A stretch of DNA of 64,000 nucleotides from Ypsolopha sequella (taxonomy: Eukaryota > Arthropoda > Insecta > Lepidoptera > Ypsolophidae). The stretch is taken from contig OW204005.1 in NCBI GenBank assembly GCA_934047225.1, positions 22,824,396 through 22,888,395 on the forward strand, given 5' to 3'. A program made the position numbers and the translations under genes. Shown piece by piece: positions 10,501 to 20,271 of this stretch; the first letter of the stretch is position 1; every line of letters begins with the position of its first letter. The notes under the pieces are model-generated. The model was given only the letters and a program-made list of their open reading frames with translations, made no database searches and was not told the DNA's origin.

Positions 10501-10718
10501 CACATAAAAAATACTATTTAGCACACTAAAATTTGCACATGAAAAAAATACTGACTTGCACACTAAAAAAGCCTAATTGTACTCTTATAGGATTTCTGAG
10601 TTGTCCGTAGCTGGTATTTGATGTAATTATTTCAACTAAGCTGCAAAAGACCACAAAACAAAGAGTTGGTGTTTTGCGTTTATGATTTTATGCGTCGAAA
10701 GAAAAGATAGGCATGACG

Positions 10719-10772
10719 GTTAGGTATGGCGGTCGCGATACTAGTTCCGCGACTCGCCGTACCTAAAACCTT
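10719..10772. repeat. Short GC-rich hairpin
   Basis: GGTTAGGTATGGCGGTCGCG pairs with CGCGACTCGCCGTACCTAAAACC-type sequence across an ATACTAGTTC loop. Single copy in the window; function unknown. Confidence 0.5.
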
Positions 10773-11200
10773 CTAACCAAGCCCAATGACTCTCTTCTGC
10801 GCTGAAGGATTTCTGTTGCCAAATTTAGTGCGCAAAATAGTATTTTTGATTTGCAAATAAAAATATCCTTTACATATTTTGTTTTATGACGGATAAAATT
10901 TTGCTAGAGATGACAATTTATGTAAGAGACTGAATCGCTTTTTTCGTGAAATTTATGCTTTTTTAAAAGTAATATAAGTAATATAAGATTGAAAGTATGT
11001 TTATTTATAAAGTGTAATTAATAATTGCTTTGATTCACAAAATACGCCATATTTTTTTCAAATTTTTACCATCTACATCAGGGATGCACAAACTTATTAA
11101 GACTAGGGGCCACTCGGGCAAATTATGAACTGATGGCGGGCCGCCAGAAGTATAGGTAATTAAAGACAATAAAGATGTATTACAATTGAAAAAGAATTTA

Positions 11201-11488
11201 TTAATTGGAAGCGTGGCACTGCATAGTGCTTATAATCTTTTTTATATTTGGCTCAAATTTACTTGTAGCAACACGTAAAACTGCTTCCAAACTTTCGTTT
11301 GCAAGGCGGTTTCGATTTTTTGTTTTATTATTATTTAGTATTGAAAAGGTTTGTTCACATATTATATATGTAGAACCAAATAAGCTGGCACATTTCAGAG
11401 CATTTATGCGCAACTCTTTGTACGTATTTTTATCAATGCAGCGGTAAAAGTTCAGCAAGTCTCCTTCGTTGAATTTGTTGCGTAAATC
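11201..11488 (-). pseudogene. hAT transposase C-terminal dimerisation region
   Basis: The frame ends at a stop at 11201 and reads LLNFYRC, KCASLFGSTYIICEQTFSIL, then ESLEAVLRVATSKFEPNI. The SLFGSTY.CEQ.FS..N pattern followed by R..L..E.L...LR.ATS is the hAT C-terminal dimerisation motif, of the kind seen in ZBED5/GTF2IRD2-like proteins (family knowledge). Upstream codons are cut by a stop, and the DDE catalytic region and BED finger are missing. It cannot make an active transposase. An AATAAA-like signal follows the stop in sense orientation. Confidence 0.85.
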
Positions 11489-11587
11489 TTACGAATTACT
11501 TTTCGAACATATTTTTTTTGGTTTTATTCTGGAATAGAATTCAATATTTTTCGAATGTACGAGAGTATTATTTTTGCTGTCGGCGCG

Positions 11588-11719
11588 GCGGGCCACCAGT
11601 ATTCGACCCGCGGGCCACCAGTATTCGACCCGCGGGCCACCAGTATTCGACCGGCGGGCCACCAGTATTCGACCCGCGGGCCACCAGTATTCGACCGGCG
11701 GGCCACCAGTATTCAACCG
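11588..11719. repeat. 22-bp tandem array, six units
   Basis: Unit GCGGGCCACCAGTATTCGAC plus CC or CG, repeated six times without length change. It sits in the subterminal part of the hAT element. Because 22 is not a multiple of 3, all frames stay open; the 81-106 aa frames over it are artefacts. Confidence 0.95.
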
Positions 11720-11770
11720 GCGGGCCGCATGCTGCCCGCGGGCCGTGGTCTGTGCATCCATGATCTACAT

Positions 11771-12265
11771 TGACGGAGCTGAATCCAATACAAAACTGAT
11801 GTTTAGCATTGTGGAACCCCTTAACTGCGGTGCACCCTTACTACCAAAGTATGCCGAGATTTGGCATTTGATGCCGTTTTATATGAAGACATAATACTAG
11901 CTGTTACTTTTCTGTACTGTGGCTTTACCAACTTCCTTAAAATAGAGGTTAAAACCTACAATTATCGAAATTCGTGTTCTAAAAACTAGTGCGGTTATTA
12001 TCAAACATAATTTTATGGGTTACCGGAATCTCACCACGATATTTATTTTTCTTATCAGCTAATTAATTAATAATATAACAAATAGCATAAAAACGTTTTA
12101 TATTCTTAAAAGAAGACACCTGCTAATTTTAATTCCAGTCTATATGAATGTAGGAATCGCTTTACATTATCCATAATTTGGATAGCCCAGTCTCAATATT
12201 ATCCACGGGGGTAAGTAAGGAACCCAAGTTGGGAATCGCTGTTTTACGTTCTGCGTTTTTGAATA
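11771..12265. other. No gene; relic repeat flank
   Basis: The first about 30 bases continue the repeat that received the hAT insertion. The rest is AT-rich with nothing recognised. Confidence 0.4.
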
Positions 12266-12533
12266 TTCATTACATCATGACGACATGAATCTCCGAGAGA
12301 GTGCCAAAGGTGTTTACGGGTATGCACTGTGAAATTTCCAGTCCACCCTCGTACACCCGCGTTTCACTGACGATTATTACGTCCCAGTGGCGTGATGGGC
12401 ACATATAACATGAACTCACAGTTCCCCGAGCCGTCCGAAGCACGCAACACAATTATTAAGGTGCCCCTGCGGGATTCGGACCGGTGATCTCCGGATTACT
12501 GGTCAAGTCCTCCAACCGCTAGACCACAGAGGT
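12266..12533 (-). repeat. tRNA-derived SINE with S2-like body
   Basis: Read on the minus strand: a tRNA-like head (A-box region GTGGTCTAGCGGTTGG, B-box GGTCCGAATCC, 12533-12459), then CGTAATAATCGTCAGTGAAA, GCGGGTGTACGAGG and a final ATTCATGTCGTCATGATG. The body after the head matches the S2 repeat (48023-48246), which has a different head. Probably transcribed once by Pol III from the internal A/B boxes (inference). Confidence 0.75.
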
Positions 12534-13617
12534 GGTCTTCAATTTGTATGGGACTTTATATTATCCAACATGACATGATTGATAATAACAATTTCTATAT
12601 TTTCAATACATCTACAGCAATGCTACATAAACTCCGGCCGTTCATTCGAGAGAATGGTGACGTTTGCAAATGTCAGGGGATAAAACCTTTTTTTTACTGT
12701 TTTGCATTTCAATATTTTATATTTATCATGATGATTTTAGGGTAGATTATATATCGTTAAAAGGTCCCATTTGATAATAAAAAGTATTTTTGTCGTATAT
12801 ATTTTCCACTTCCTAGTACAAAACTTAATGAATCAGCTGACTCAATTTCTACGTAAAAGTTAAAAAAAAGCGCAAAAAATATTATTTTTGGCGAAAAGTT
12901 GTCTATTAGCGATACTGTCAAGTTATTTCTGTCAAATCAGCAATCATAATGCCTGCAGTATGAATCCTCGACTTTTTGAATCGACATTTCAGAAAAAGGT
13001 TTATAATATCTGCGGTGTAAGGCAGTGTTGTCGTATTATAAAACTGATATACCTTACCAAATAATAAGATCGTATATATATTCTATTCCAGGGTTTTTAT
13101 TTATAAAAAAAGTTTAAATAATCATGATTTGGATTTATTTCGTCCCATTTGTTGTACCCATTTGTTTATTTTTGTCGTGAAGAAGCTCTTGTTGACTTGT
13201 AGTATTTTTTCGAGATATCGCCACACTCCATCTGTCATCATCCTCTCGAATTAACGGCAGCAGTTTAGATATTATGGCGCGTGGATTGGTTGTGTCCAAA
13301 ATCGGAACTAACGCAGCTACATACTCCTTGTTTTACAGCTGCGCCCCCCCTCCCCTGTGACTGTCACCGCCATCAAATCCTTATAGCACTGTAGCACTGT
13401 ATATAACTCCTTATGATAAGAAAAGTTTTACGCAAACAAGCTGTGTCATGGCAATCTCGATATTTATATTGTTACCTGATCTATTGGTAGATTCCACGCA
13501 TTTCTGTGGTACCTACAATTTTGCTAACAAATTGATGATGATGTGATAAAAGATGACATACAAAATATCTTATATGTATATACGAATAAAAGGTATATTT
13601 CGCATGCACTAACATCG
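12534..13617. other. No gene recognised upstream of tRNA-Val
   Basis: AT-rich. Small frames show no domain and no shared repeat family is clear. Confidence 0.4.
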
Positions 13618-13690
13618 GTTTCCGTGGTGTAGCGGTTATCACATCTGCCTAACACGCAGAAGGCCCCCGGTTCGATCCCGGGCGGAAACA
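13618..13690 (+). tRNA. tRNA-Val (anticodon AAC)
   Basis: Delivers valine at GUU codons (and others by wobble after A-to-I editing at position 34, general knowledge). The 73-nt gene folds fully. Acceptor GTTTCCG pairs with CGGAAAC with discriminator A at 13690. The anticodon stem is TCTGC/GCAGA around loop CTAACAC, anticodon AAC at 13651-13653. The T-arm is CCCGG/CCGGG around TTCGATC. The A-box (TGGTGTAGCGGTTATC) and B-box (GGTTCGATCC) are intact, there is no intron, and a T-run follows. All stems are perfect, unlike the tRNA-like SINE heads elsewhere, so it is probably functional. CCA is not encoded, as normal for eukaryotes. Confidence 0.97.
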
Positions 13691-13695
13691 GTATC

Positions 13696-13702
13696 TTTTT
13701 TT
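13696..13702 (+). terminator. Pol III terminator of tRNA-Val
   Basis: Run of seven T residues starting six bases after the tRNA 3' end, the standard RNA polymerase III stop. Confidence 0.85.
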
Positions 13703-13872
13703 GTTTAAAAACGATGTTTTGTTCTTTTTCAAGAAATACATCGAAAATCGTTATTGTATAAACAACAACTGAATTAACGACAACTGAGATAGGAATATAT
13801 TCTTTACTGTATAAAATTCTATAATTTCAATCGTCAAAAACTATATATAAATTAAGGCAATTATACCTACCT

Positions 13873-13897
13873 ACATTTTCATTTTCATTTTCATTTT
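13873..13897. repeat. (CATTTT)n microsatellite
   Basis: Four units of a CATTTT hexamer. Confidence 0.85.
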
Positions 13898-14529
13898 CTT
13901 TTACATATTAATATGTATTTATTTACTTATTTTATTGTAATTAGCAGAGAGCATTGACATGTTAAAATAATATTATTTTATATTATAATAATATAGGCGG
14001 ATAGTTTCACCTAGCGTACAAACTTTGAACTATCTCTAAGGTGAATTTTAACACGAGATGGCGTAAATAAACAAATAGTCTTGCTATTCACCGCTAGATG
14101 GCGGGTACTGTATGTTTTGTAAATTTCCAATATTAATATAATTAGGTTTAAATCAAATCAAGAAAATAATATAGTTGCGATGAAAGAAAAATAATATTTT
14201 TCTAGTTTTCTATTAAGAAACGGAAACCGTCGGGAACCAGGAAAAAATGCAAAAAATATGGAAAATCTTCAACTGGTATGATGATGTTCAAAAAGATTGA
14301 ATCTTCAACTATGGAAGTGGTTCGGTATGATCAGTATAGCATGTGGTTTAATATTCTAATTTGTAGCGTTTAACATGCATGCATCGCCGCAGGGAAGACT
14401 TATAAACGACTATTTCACATGACTTTGACAAGTATCGAGCATCGCAAATAAATTTCGATGCCGATACCAATTTCCGATGTCATTTTGACAAGTAAAAAAA
14501 TGGTCGTTTAATACGGACCACGTAATAAA
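13898..14529. other. No gene; AGATGGCG-bearing sequence
   Basis: Two ATGGCG motifs (about 14058 and 14098) lie in a short inverted context with GTGAAT/ATTCAC blocks, possibly a small decayed repeat. Nothing coding. Confidence 0.35.
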
Positions 14530-14786
14530 ATAGTGTAAAATTACGAATAAATAAATAAATAAAATACATTTTATTCTGTTTTTTAGTATTTGTTGTTATA
14601 GCGGCAACAGAAATACATCATCTGTGAAAATTTCAACTGTCTAACTATCACGGTTCATGAGATACAGCCTGGTGACAGACGGACAGACGGCCAGACGGAC
14701 GGACAGACGGACAGACAGACAGACGGACAGCGGAGTCTTAGTAATAGGGTTCCGTTGGTTACCCTTTGGGTACGGAAACCTAAAAA
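14530..14786 (+). repeat. G-repeat, 3' two-thirds
   Basis: TTTTAGTATTTGTTGTTATA, GCGGCAACAGAAATACATCA, a GACGGACAGACGG run, and the end GGGTACGGAAACCTAAAA. Collinear with 16981-17196 and 59110-59312. Confidence 0.85.
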
Positions 14787-14807
14787 CTGCTGCAACCTAA
14801 CTGGGGC

Positions 14808-14872
14808 AGGTAGGATTCGAACTCGTGTCTAAAAATTGAGAGTCCAGCATCTTACCGACTGGCGTAAATACG
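14808..14872 (-). repeat. tRNA-like SINE head or tRNA pseudogene
   Basis: On the minus strand: CGCCAGTCGGTAAGATGCTG (A-box region) and GAGTTCGAATCCTACC (B-box). Acceptor and D-stem pairing is poor, so it is not a working tRNA. Confidence 0.6.
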
Positions 14873-15238
14873 TTAAAAATACAAACTCATACTCTCATTC
14901 CTTATTAGTCCAAATAATTAACATAACTAATTCTAACTCCAACAATAGGGTCGCAGACCGGGACATACTGACCCCAGCCCTATTTTGTGAATTGAACAAA
15001 AACACAATCGAACCTTGAAATACAATTAGGGCAATGGACTAGAAAACCTGAAAACTCATAATAACTTGATTTTACACATTTTATATATGTACTTTCATGC
15101 GTTTATTGATTAAATACAATGTAATTTTACAATTTTTAAACTGAAAGAGCTGACGGACACCAAAAGAGGTTTATGTGTCGCTGTAAGCGCTCACCAACTT
15201 AATGATACTTATTTAATTATATTTATGTTAATAATAAA

Positions 15239-15397
15239 GACGATTCTGAAGGCTTTAATTTTAGTTTTAGTGCTACCAAAACTAAATTTTCTCCATCGCA
15301 AAAAAATCCAAAAAAAAAGTGTTAGACTTAGAATCGAAATTAATTTGAAAAACAATTTGGCAGCACTAAAACTAAAATTAAAGCCTTTAGAATCGGC
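15239..15397. mobile_element. M1 MITE
   Basis: GATTCTGAAGGCTTTAATTT at the left and its inverse at the right (ATTAAAGCCTTTAGAATCGG), 159 bp. Its right half is repeated at 15503-15581 by the tandem duplication described next. Confidence 0.85.
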
Positions 15398-15686
15398 TTT
15401 ATTAACGGGACACCTGACGCTAGAACATCAACAACACCAGGTTTTCAAGGGTTCATTGGAAGAAACTAGGTCTCTCCTCATATTGAAGAAAATATATTTG
15501 ATGTGTTAGACTTAGAATCGAAATTAATTTGAAAAACAATTTGGCAGCACTAAAACTAAAATTAAAGCCTTTAGAATCGGCTTTATTAACGGGACACCTG
15601 ACGCTAGAACATCAACAACACCAGGTTTTCAAGGGTTCATTGGAACAAACTAGGTCTCTTCTCATATTGAAGAAAATATATTTGAT
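15319..15686. repeat. 184-bp tandem duplication
   Basis: 15319-15502 and 15503-15686 are direct, head-to-tail copies that differ at about two positions (GAAGAAAC/GAACAAAC and CTCCTC/CTTCTC). The unit spans the right half of an M1 MITE and the start of a T1 element, so it arose after both were in place. Confidence 0.92.
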
Positions 15687-16088
15687 TTATCGATATTTTA
15701 TCTAGGGATTCCACCTATAAACAATGTTTTAAGATTTATACTTTTGTCAAAAAAAAAGTGTTTTCCACCCTCTTTTTTTTGGTTTTCAAACGTTCGTTTC
15801 AAAGACGCGGTTTAGAGATCAACTTGATTTTTTTTATAAAATAGGCAATAGAAATATAAAGGTATGTTACCTAAATCCAATATTTTTTTCCTTATAAAAT
15901 ATTTCATTATTAGCGAAAAACACACCAATTTGTTGTTTCGCTGCGTGATCACTAGTATTACGCGTCCAAGAACAAGAGGCCAAAGAGCCAACATATAATC
16001 GCCTCTATGAAAAGCAAATAAGGTCTTTGCCATTAGACTTATTGTACTGGACGGGTAATAAAAAAAGTTGCTAGGGTATGCCATCCTC
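15593..16088 (-). mobile_element. T1 element
   Basis: Left end GACACCTGACGCTAGAAC, right end GGGTATGCCATCCTC. TTAA precedes the left end but TTGA follows the right, a decayed flank. Its first about 94 bp are duplicated upstream. Non-coding. Confidence 0.75.
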
Positions 16089-16249
16089 TTGAGATAATAA
16101 GAGTTTAAAATAGTTTTGATTGTGTGCGTATTACTTAATTATAATTTTACTTGGTAGTTCATTTAATATATTTGGGAGCATGTTCTCCCAGGTACGGGTT
16201 CCGTAGTTATTATTAAAAGAGGGTAGTTTGTATGTAGTTAAGTAGGTAT

Positions 16250-16420
16250 GTCAATTTACGAAGTTGATTTGGTCTTTTTTATTTTTTATCACACTTTTTG
16301 TACCTTTACAAACATAATTTACAACACATTTTCACATAAAAGACAGACATTGTGTACAAAGGCGGCACTTATTGCTAATAGCAATATCTTCCAGGTAACC
16401 TTTGGGTGGAATGAAAAAGA
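16250..16420 (-). repeat. LINE 3'-UTR-like fragment
   Basis: Shares the order TGTACAAAGGCGGCACTTAT, ATCTTCCAGGTAACCTTTGG with the fragment at 45957-46140 (ACTTATC..CTTCCAGCCAACCTTTGG). This block is typical of 3' UTRs of insect LINEs (family knowledge). No coding sequence. Confidence 0.5.
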
Positions 16421-16880
16421 TGTTAACGATAAAAAGGGTAGCGTTAATGCTAACAAAAAAGCAACTTGGTCAACAAAAAAGCAAAAGGTCTTGTTTTCTT
16501 TGTTTGTAGTCGATTAACTTTGTCATATTCCTCACAAATAATGGAAACTATGTGTGATCCTTTGTCTTGAAAACATTTATGACTTTAAATAATTCGTCTT
16601 CCTTGTACTTGTGTTTAATAGACAAAGGCACACTAATTTCAAGTGAACGAACGGTGAAACCGGGGTACTTGGTGCGCAGACAAGTTTCACCCTTATATTG
16701 ACAATACTCTTATTTCGTTCGTTCGAATGCAACATTTCAAATCTTCGTTCATCATCCGTAAAACTGATGAGGATGCCGGCGTCCGGGGTGATTATAACAC
16801 AGATTCCTTTAAATAAAGGGTAAATAGGCACTTTGTGGGGGAGCGACTTCTAGACCTCAACTACGATTTCCATCAGTCAC
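16421..16880. other. No gene recognised
   Basis: Small frames without domains; ordinary composition. Confidence 0.35.
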
Positions 16881-17196
16881 GGTAGTGGCCAAGTGCGAGT
16901 CGGACTCGCGCTCGAAGGGTTCCGTACCATTATCTATAAAAACGGCAAAAAAAACATGTCTCTTGTATGGGAGCCCCCTTAAATACTTATTTTATTCTGC
17001 TGTTTAGTATTTGTTGTTATAGCGGCAACAGAAATACATTATCTGTGAAAATTTCAACTGTCTATCACGGTTCATGAGGTATAGCCTGGTGACAGACGGA
17101 CAGACTGACAGACGGACGGACAGAAAGTTGTGAGGCTGTGACATACGGACGGACAACGGAGTCCATTTGTACCATTTAGCTACGGAACCCTAAAAA
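16881..17196 (+). repeat. G-repeat, near full length
   Basis: From GGCCAAGTGCGAGTCGGACT through GGGTTCCGTACCATTATC, GCGGCAACAGAAATACATTA and a GACGGACAGAC run to CTACGGAACCCTAAAAAGG. Non-coding, dispersed; about 30% longer than the fragments elsewhere. Confidence 0.88.
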
Positions 17197-17577
17197 GGAA
17201 AATAATCTGTGTGTGTTTTCATGGCGTCTTACACTAAATATGTGGGACGTAGGGATTATGGATGTCGGTTACCGGTGTGCGTGGATGGATTATTAGTGGA
17301 GCTAAATACAAGCAAAAATGTCTAACGAATTATTCTAACTTATGAAACATTAATTATCCAAGTAAAACATTTAGGTAATCATAATCATAATCATTTTATT
17401 CATAAGTTTCATTACATGTCAATATAATTAGAGATATTAGATGTCAAAAATTTACACAGTCACATAATAAAAAATATGTACCTAAGTACAGCCATACATA
17501 ATAATTAAATTAATTATACATTGAATGGATGTCAAACATTTTAATCAACAGGCAGGTAAGTCATTCTACCCTACCAG

Positions 17578-17985
17578 CTAATTACTTTTAGTATTATCTA
17601 AAAAGTCCTGCAGACAGTAAAACGCCTGCTGGATAAGCCAGCACTTAAGCCTGGTTTTAAATATTACTGAATTAGGGGACTGTAATACGTCATTATTATT
17701 ACATACGGCTTGAACACTCACGTTTGATTGTTGTTGACTATATGCCAACCGTTTCACCGATACAATTTCGGCATTATCAAGGCGAGTGTCGTTCTTAGGA
17801 TGACGACGCGGCGTTCACCGTCGTTGTCAAATGGGCACTGGCAGCCGCCGATCGGTTGGCATTAAGTCAACAACAATCACACGTAATAATAATTTAGTAT
17901 GTCAGCTCACGCGAGTTTTAATAATATTGTAATACGTCACTTGGAAGCAGGTTATAAACTTTGGGACATAAAACATGTGTCAACT
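17578..17985 (-). pseudogene. LINE ORF2 C-terminus interrupted by foldback
   Basis: Right of the insertion the frame reads THVLCPKVYNLLPSDVL. Left of it the same frame continues QSPNSVIFKTRLKCWLIQQA and FYCLQDFLDN to a stop. Removing 17693-17927 and one of the flanking 12-mers joins the two halves in frame without a stop. The (V/I)YN.LP, F(K)..LK.WL and (A)FY...(E/D)FL pattern is a usual insect LINE C-terminus (family knowledge). Confidence 0.85.
17693..17927. mobile_element. M5 foldback element
   Basis: Long inverted arms: TGATTGTTGTTGACTATATG at the left and CATTAAGTCAACAACAATCA at the right, with further weaker pairing outside. Flanked by a perfect 12-bp direct repeat TGTAATACGTCA (17681-17692 and 17928-17939), read as the target duplication. 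A partial second copy is at 23797-23957. Confidence 0.8.
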
Positions 17986-18399
17986 TACTAGTTAACTTAA
18001 AAAAAGCAAAACCTGCACAAAACTATTCAAATGCATCATGATTCCTCATTCAACTGCAGTCAAGTAAACACGATAAAATGCCTACTTGACTGATTATAAA
18101 AGAATATTCAGGAAAAAACAGTGAAGATCACTGGACGATAAAATTGCAACGACTGATAAAAAAAAATGCAACACCGCGCGAGGTGACACAACTCGGTTCA
18201 GTGGACTTTAACAAACTAAGTATTACAGTAGGTAATGCCGTTTTTTATTTTTAGTTCATAACATTTTTATATAAGCTGTAGATACTGGCGATTCAAAACT
18301 AGCTTTATCAGGATAATACTCTAAAGTCAACACCACGTCATTCGTATTTCAGTGTGTATTTGTTATGTAGCTGATACCAAATTCAATAAAATATATATA

Positions 18400-18660
18400 C
18401 AACGTGTAACAGAAAGGTATAACCATATTTGAAGAGCTTATTCAGTCAATGGTATAGAACAACTTTTACTATGGAACAAACCCTGTATCTCGAAAAAAAA
18501 TCGACAATTTCATAGAAAAATGCAATGCCGCTCGGCCGAAATGTACGGAAGGACAGATTTTTTTTTTGAGATTTTTGGGTTGGCTCCATAGTAAAAGTTG
18601 TTTTATACCATTGACTGAATAAGCTCTTCAAATATGGTTACACCTTTTTGTTACACTTTG
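18400..18660. mobile_element. TA-flanked foldback MITE
   Basis: CAACGTGTAACAGAAAGGTA at the left mirrors the right end ...ACCTTTTTGTTACACTTTG, with arms of about 80 bp including GAAGAGCTTATTCAGTCAAT. TA on both sides fits a Tc1/mariner-type target (inference). The 61-aa frame inside is not a gene. Confidence 0.85.
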
Positions 18661-18754
18661 TATAAAAAAAATACTGAAATTACTTGCTTAAAAAGTTTGA
18701 ACAATAAGTGGTATACGCTAACGGCAGTAAAAAGTTAACATTATATCTGCTCTG

Positions 18755-18893
18755 AGCTCCTCACATCCAGATTTACTTTTCTTTCTGCGTTTCTATACTG
18801 CAATGATATAACGTTAATTTATGTCTCCTTGCGATGGATAAATCGCCAAGTGTTCAAACATAGAAATTTATTTCTCTCATAGTTTAGCAGTAA
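18755..18893 (+). repeat. 5'-truncated copy of the tRNA-hairpin SINE body
   Basis: GAGCTCCTCACATCCAGATT, CTTTCTGCGTTTCTATACTG, ATGGATAAATCGCCAAGTGT and TAGAAATTTATTTCTCTCAT. This is the body that occurs inverted at 29843-29975 and direct at 30030-30094. The tRNA head is missing. Confidence 0.85.
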
Positions 18894-19601
18894 AAAGCTT
18901 TTACGAAAGCACAACATCAAATAACTTATGTCCGGTTTCACGAATTTCAGGGGACACCTAAATCTCTAGACACCTAATTTAGCCACCAATGTTTTAAAAT
19001 AAATGCTCATAAAGCAATATCTAAACTATAATTTACTGATAAATAAGATAAACAAATACAAGGAAATCTCAAGATATATTTCGGGTCCGACCTGGACCCG
19101 GCATCAGTTGAGTATCTTAATTAAAATAAATAGACATTGACATATATAATATAAAAGTACATGACATGACAGGTTATGACCTAGACTACCTATTTACAAT
19201 CTATCTTAATATTAACTTATTATAAATTGTCATTAATAATAATGATGATGATGATGATTATAAATATCTTATTTATCAGTATATTTATATATTTTTAAAA
19301 AACTTTAAAAGCTGTTATAGTGTATATTTTTGAATAAACTATAATTTGTTAATCTTTCTTAAAACTACAATATTCACTTTGTCATAATATTTAGTATTCA
19401 AAATCCACTTATAATAATCCTGTGCCTCTTTGTATACGAATTTTTCTAACTTTGCTTCTAAATGAAGTATATTTATTTTGATTGTTAACTTCAGGAACCT
19501 CCAGTTCTATTCTTTACTATTGTTAAATGAATTAAGATTTATGTGTGACTGATTGTGCTCTCAATGAAAAAAAAAAAAATTAAAAAAAAGTAATTTTTTT
19601 C
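18894..19601. other. No gene; AT-rich
   Basis: Contains an AGATATATTTCGGGTCCGAC block near 19072; similar ATATATTTCG motifs are at 44868 and 49378. An (GAT)n run lies near 19240. Confidence 0.4.
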
Positions 19602-20150
19602 CACGAAGGAGGAAACTGACAGTTCGTGATATAGTGGGAAATGCGCTTTTAACTACTATGGTGAATGAAATGAAATATATTTATTTATGTAATGTAGGTA
19701 TAACAGATACACTTATTACAGGTCGGTTTTAATGTAATATAAGTAATTAAATAATATATGTGTATAGGTAATAGTTTTATGTGATAAATAATAATATGGG
19801 GAAATACACAGGGAAATAATAAAGGTTGGGTTTAATCAATATTTTTTAATAATTTAAAAAAATACACCGAATAAAACAAAAATATAGGAATAAGGAATCA
19901 ATGATATTATAAATATATGCAATACATGTTATAAATATATTCCTAACTCCACTCTTGCTAAGAAGAAGGGCAAGAAACTTACCAAGATCATGTCTTTTTT
20001 TTCATTTACAACAACTAAATGTAAAAAGCCATGAGCCATTTCACATTACAACATTCAAAAGTTCGCTGACAATGTGAAATGGCTCATGCAACATAGGAGT
20101 TAAAAGCGCATTTCCCACTATATAACGATCTATCAGTTTCCTTCTACGTG
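19602..20150. mobile_element. Foldback MITE split by a LINE 3' end
   Basis: Outer arms: GTGGGAAATGCGCTTTTAAC (left) and GTTAAAAGCGCATTTCCCAC (right). An inner stem is formed by CATGAGCCATTTCACATT and AATGTGAAATGGCTCATG. The left arm is separated from the rest by a LINE fragment at about 19662-20003. Confidence 0.8.
19662..20003 (-). mobile_element. LINE 3' UTR with (TTTCA)n tail
   Basis: On the minus strand: AAGACATGATCTTGGTAAGT, TTGCCCTTCTTCTTAGCAAG, ending ATATATTTCATTTCATTC. The CTTCTTCTTAGCAAG block is also in the LINE at 57938-58959, although the tails differ. Non-coding. Confidence 0.7.
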
Positions 20151-20271
20151 CAAAAAAAAACATATTTTAGAACAAAAACATGTTTCACTCTGCGTTTCAC
20201 GAAGCCTGTGGTCATAACTACGGAACTCTTTGCTAAGCGAAATTATTATACATACATTTGTAATTGTCACC

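Larger units (their letters stand above)
11079..11762 (-). mobile_element. hAT element remnant with 8-bp target duplication
   Basis: Starts CAGGGATGCACAAAC and ends GTCTGTGCATCCATG, imperfect inverted termini of the usual hAT type. Both sides carry the octamer ATCTACAT (11071-11078 and 11763-11770). The related sequence at 2650-2800 has one uninterrupted copy of the same site. The interior holds a transposase C-terminus (11201-11488) and a 22-bp tandem array near the right end. Internally deleted and inactive. Confidence 0.92.
17376..17985 (-). mobile_element. LINE 3' end, split by an M5 foldback
   Basis: The minus-strand order is ORF2 C-terminus (17985-17578), 3' UTR, then an (AATCAT)n tail at 17376-17394. 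The coding part is interrupted at 17693-17927. Severely 5'-truncated. Confidence 0.8.

Noticed and set aside
11489..11894. ORFs of 60-106 codons on both strands over the 22-bp array
   Set aside because: Same artefact: a 22-bp period without stops, inside a hAT subterminal region.
12459..12533. Functional tRNA on the minus strand
   Set aside because: A and B boxes are recognisable but the stems do not pair properly and the sequence continues into a SINE body.
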